Assembly: GCF_003672135.1 (NCBI RefSeq)
Contig: NC_039514.1
Coordinates: forward strand, 14,807,787-14,871,786
Length of the DNA: 64,000 bases
Direction: 5' to 3'
From: Ooceraea biroi
Taxonomy: Eukaryota; Arthropoda; Insecta; Hymenoptera; Formicidae
Shown in pieces: positions 63,666-64,000 of this stretch; positions within the stretch are counted from its first letter, which is position 1; each line of letters begins with the position of its first letter. The notes beneath the pieces were generated by a model. That model did not search any database and was not told the DNA's origin. It was given only the letters and a program-made list of their open reading frames with translations. The translations under genes and the position numbers were made by a program.

Positions 63666-64000
63666 TTACTTCATTTGTTGAAGTATGCTATATGCCGAAT
63701 ATGATGCCTTAAGTATCTGAAAATCATCCATTCTTACATTTCTGAAGTATATTTATATAGTAGTTTACTGCCGTAAGAGTAAATTTATTTCCAACCTTGA
63801 CGAAAGAATCTAAATTTACTGTAAAAATATGTGCACTAGAAAATTCGATAGGCACCAGAGAGCGATTCATTATCATCATAAGACCCTCTTTCACTTCTTT
63901 ATCCACTGTTATCCAGTCCATCTCAAAAATTTCATTAGCAAGTTGAACGCTCTGTAATGAAAATTAGAATATGAATAAGTCTAATATTTTTTATTATAGC
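63666..64000 (-). CDS. Odorant receptor I, last two exons only (continues beyond window)
   Basis: Exon 4 (63951-63796: SVQLANEIFEMDWITVDK..., MNRSLVPIEF, ending FVK) and the last exon (63716-63666: ILKASYSAYSILQQMK then stop). The match to H is close in both exons and in the 3' flank, which indicates a recent tandem duplication. Exons 1 to 3 should lie to the right of base 64000. The exon 4 donor is GTTGG as in H, a shared unusual donor. Confidence 0.88.

Overview
The window looks like nuclear DNA of a hymenopteran insect, most likely an ant, though this is inferred without any database search. It is AT-rich with CpG-rich islands, has small split genes with GT-AG introns, carries many short palindromic transposons, and holds a tandem array of insect odorant receptors (7tm_6 family) in one orientation. 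Protein starts and splice sites below were read by hand from the sequence; exon edges may be off by a base or so where noted.

Left part (1-26.4 kb): three ordinary cellular genes. A Ptp61F/PTPN1-like tyrosine phosphatase on the minus strand runs off the left edge. Next, also minus, is a complete six-exon HMCES gene (SRAP-domain sensor of abasic sites). A long gene on the plus strand, about 389 residues in seven coding exons, encodes an Asn-rich cytoplasmic N-terminus followed by four membrane segments. Its 5' non-coding exon may lie in a CpG-rich patch near 9.1-9.45 kb. Its introns hold several MITE-like palindromes, and one intron seems to use a GC-AG splice pair.

Middle (27.4-28.8 kb): a 5'-truncated Penelope-like retroelement keeps only its GIY-YIG endonuclease end and is bounded by a 46-bp inverted repeat. 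Beside it is an orphan last exon of an odorant receptor with a nonsense change.

Right part (29.5-64 kb): eight complete odorant receptor genes plus the 3' end of a ninth, all on the minus strand, about 1.8-2.8 kb each (one is 4.9 kb because of an insertion). Every complete gene has five coding exons. Exons 2, 3 and 4 are 336, 202 and 156 bases in nearly all copies, splice phases are the same throughout, and predicted proteins are 365-372 residues. Sequence resemblance groups A/C/D, F/G and H/I; B and E stand apart. The spaces and introns between them hold foldback elements: a 3-kb nested palindrome inside receptor D, a pogo-like transposon with a transposase stub at 49.7-50.6 kb, a 731-bp TTAA-flanked palindrome at 54.3-55.05 kb, and a MITE in receptor H whose relative sits in the 16-kb region. 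The receptors would work in olfactory neurons as ligand-specific partners of the co-receptor Orco, which is not in this window.
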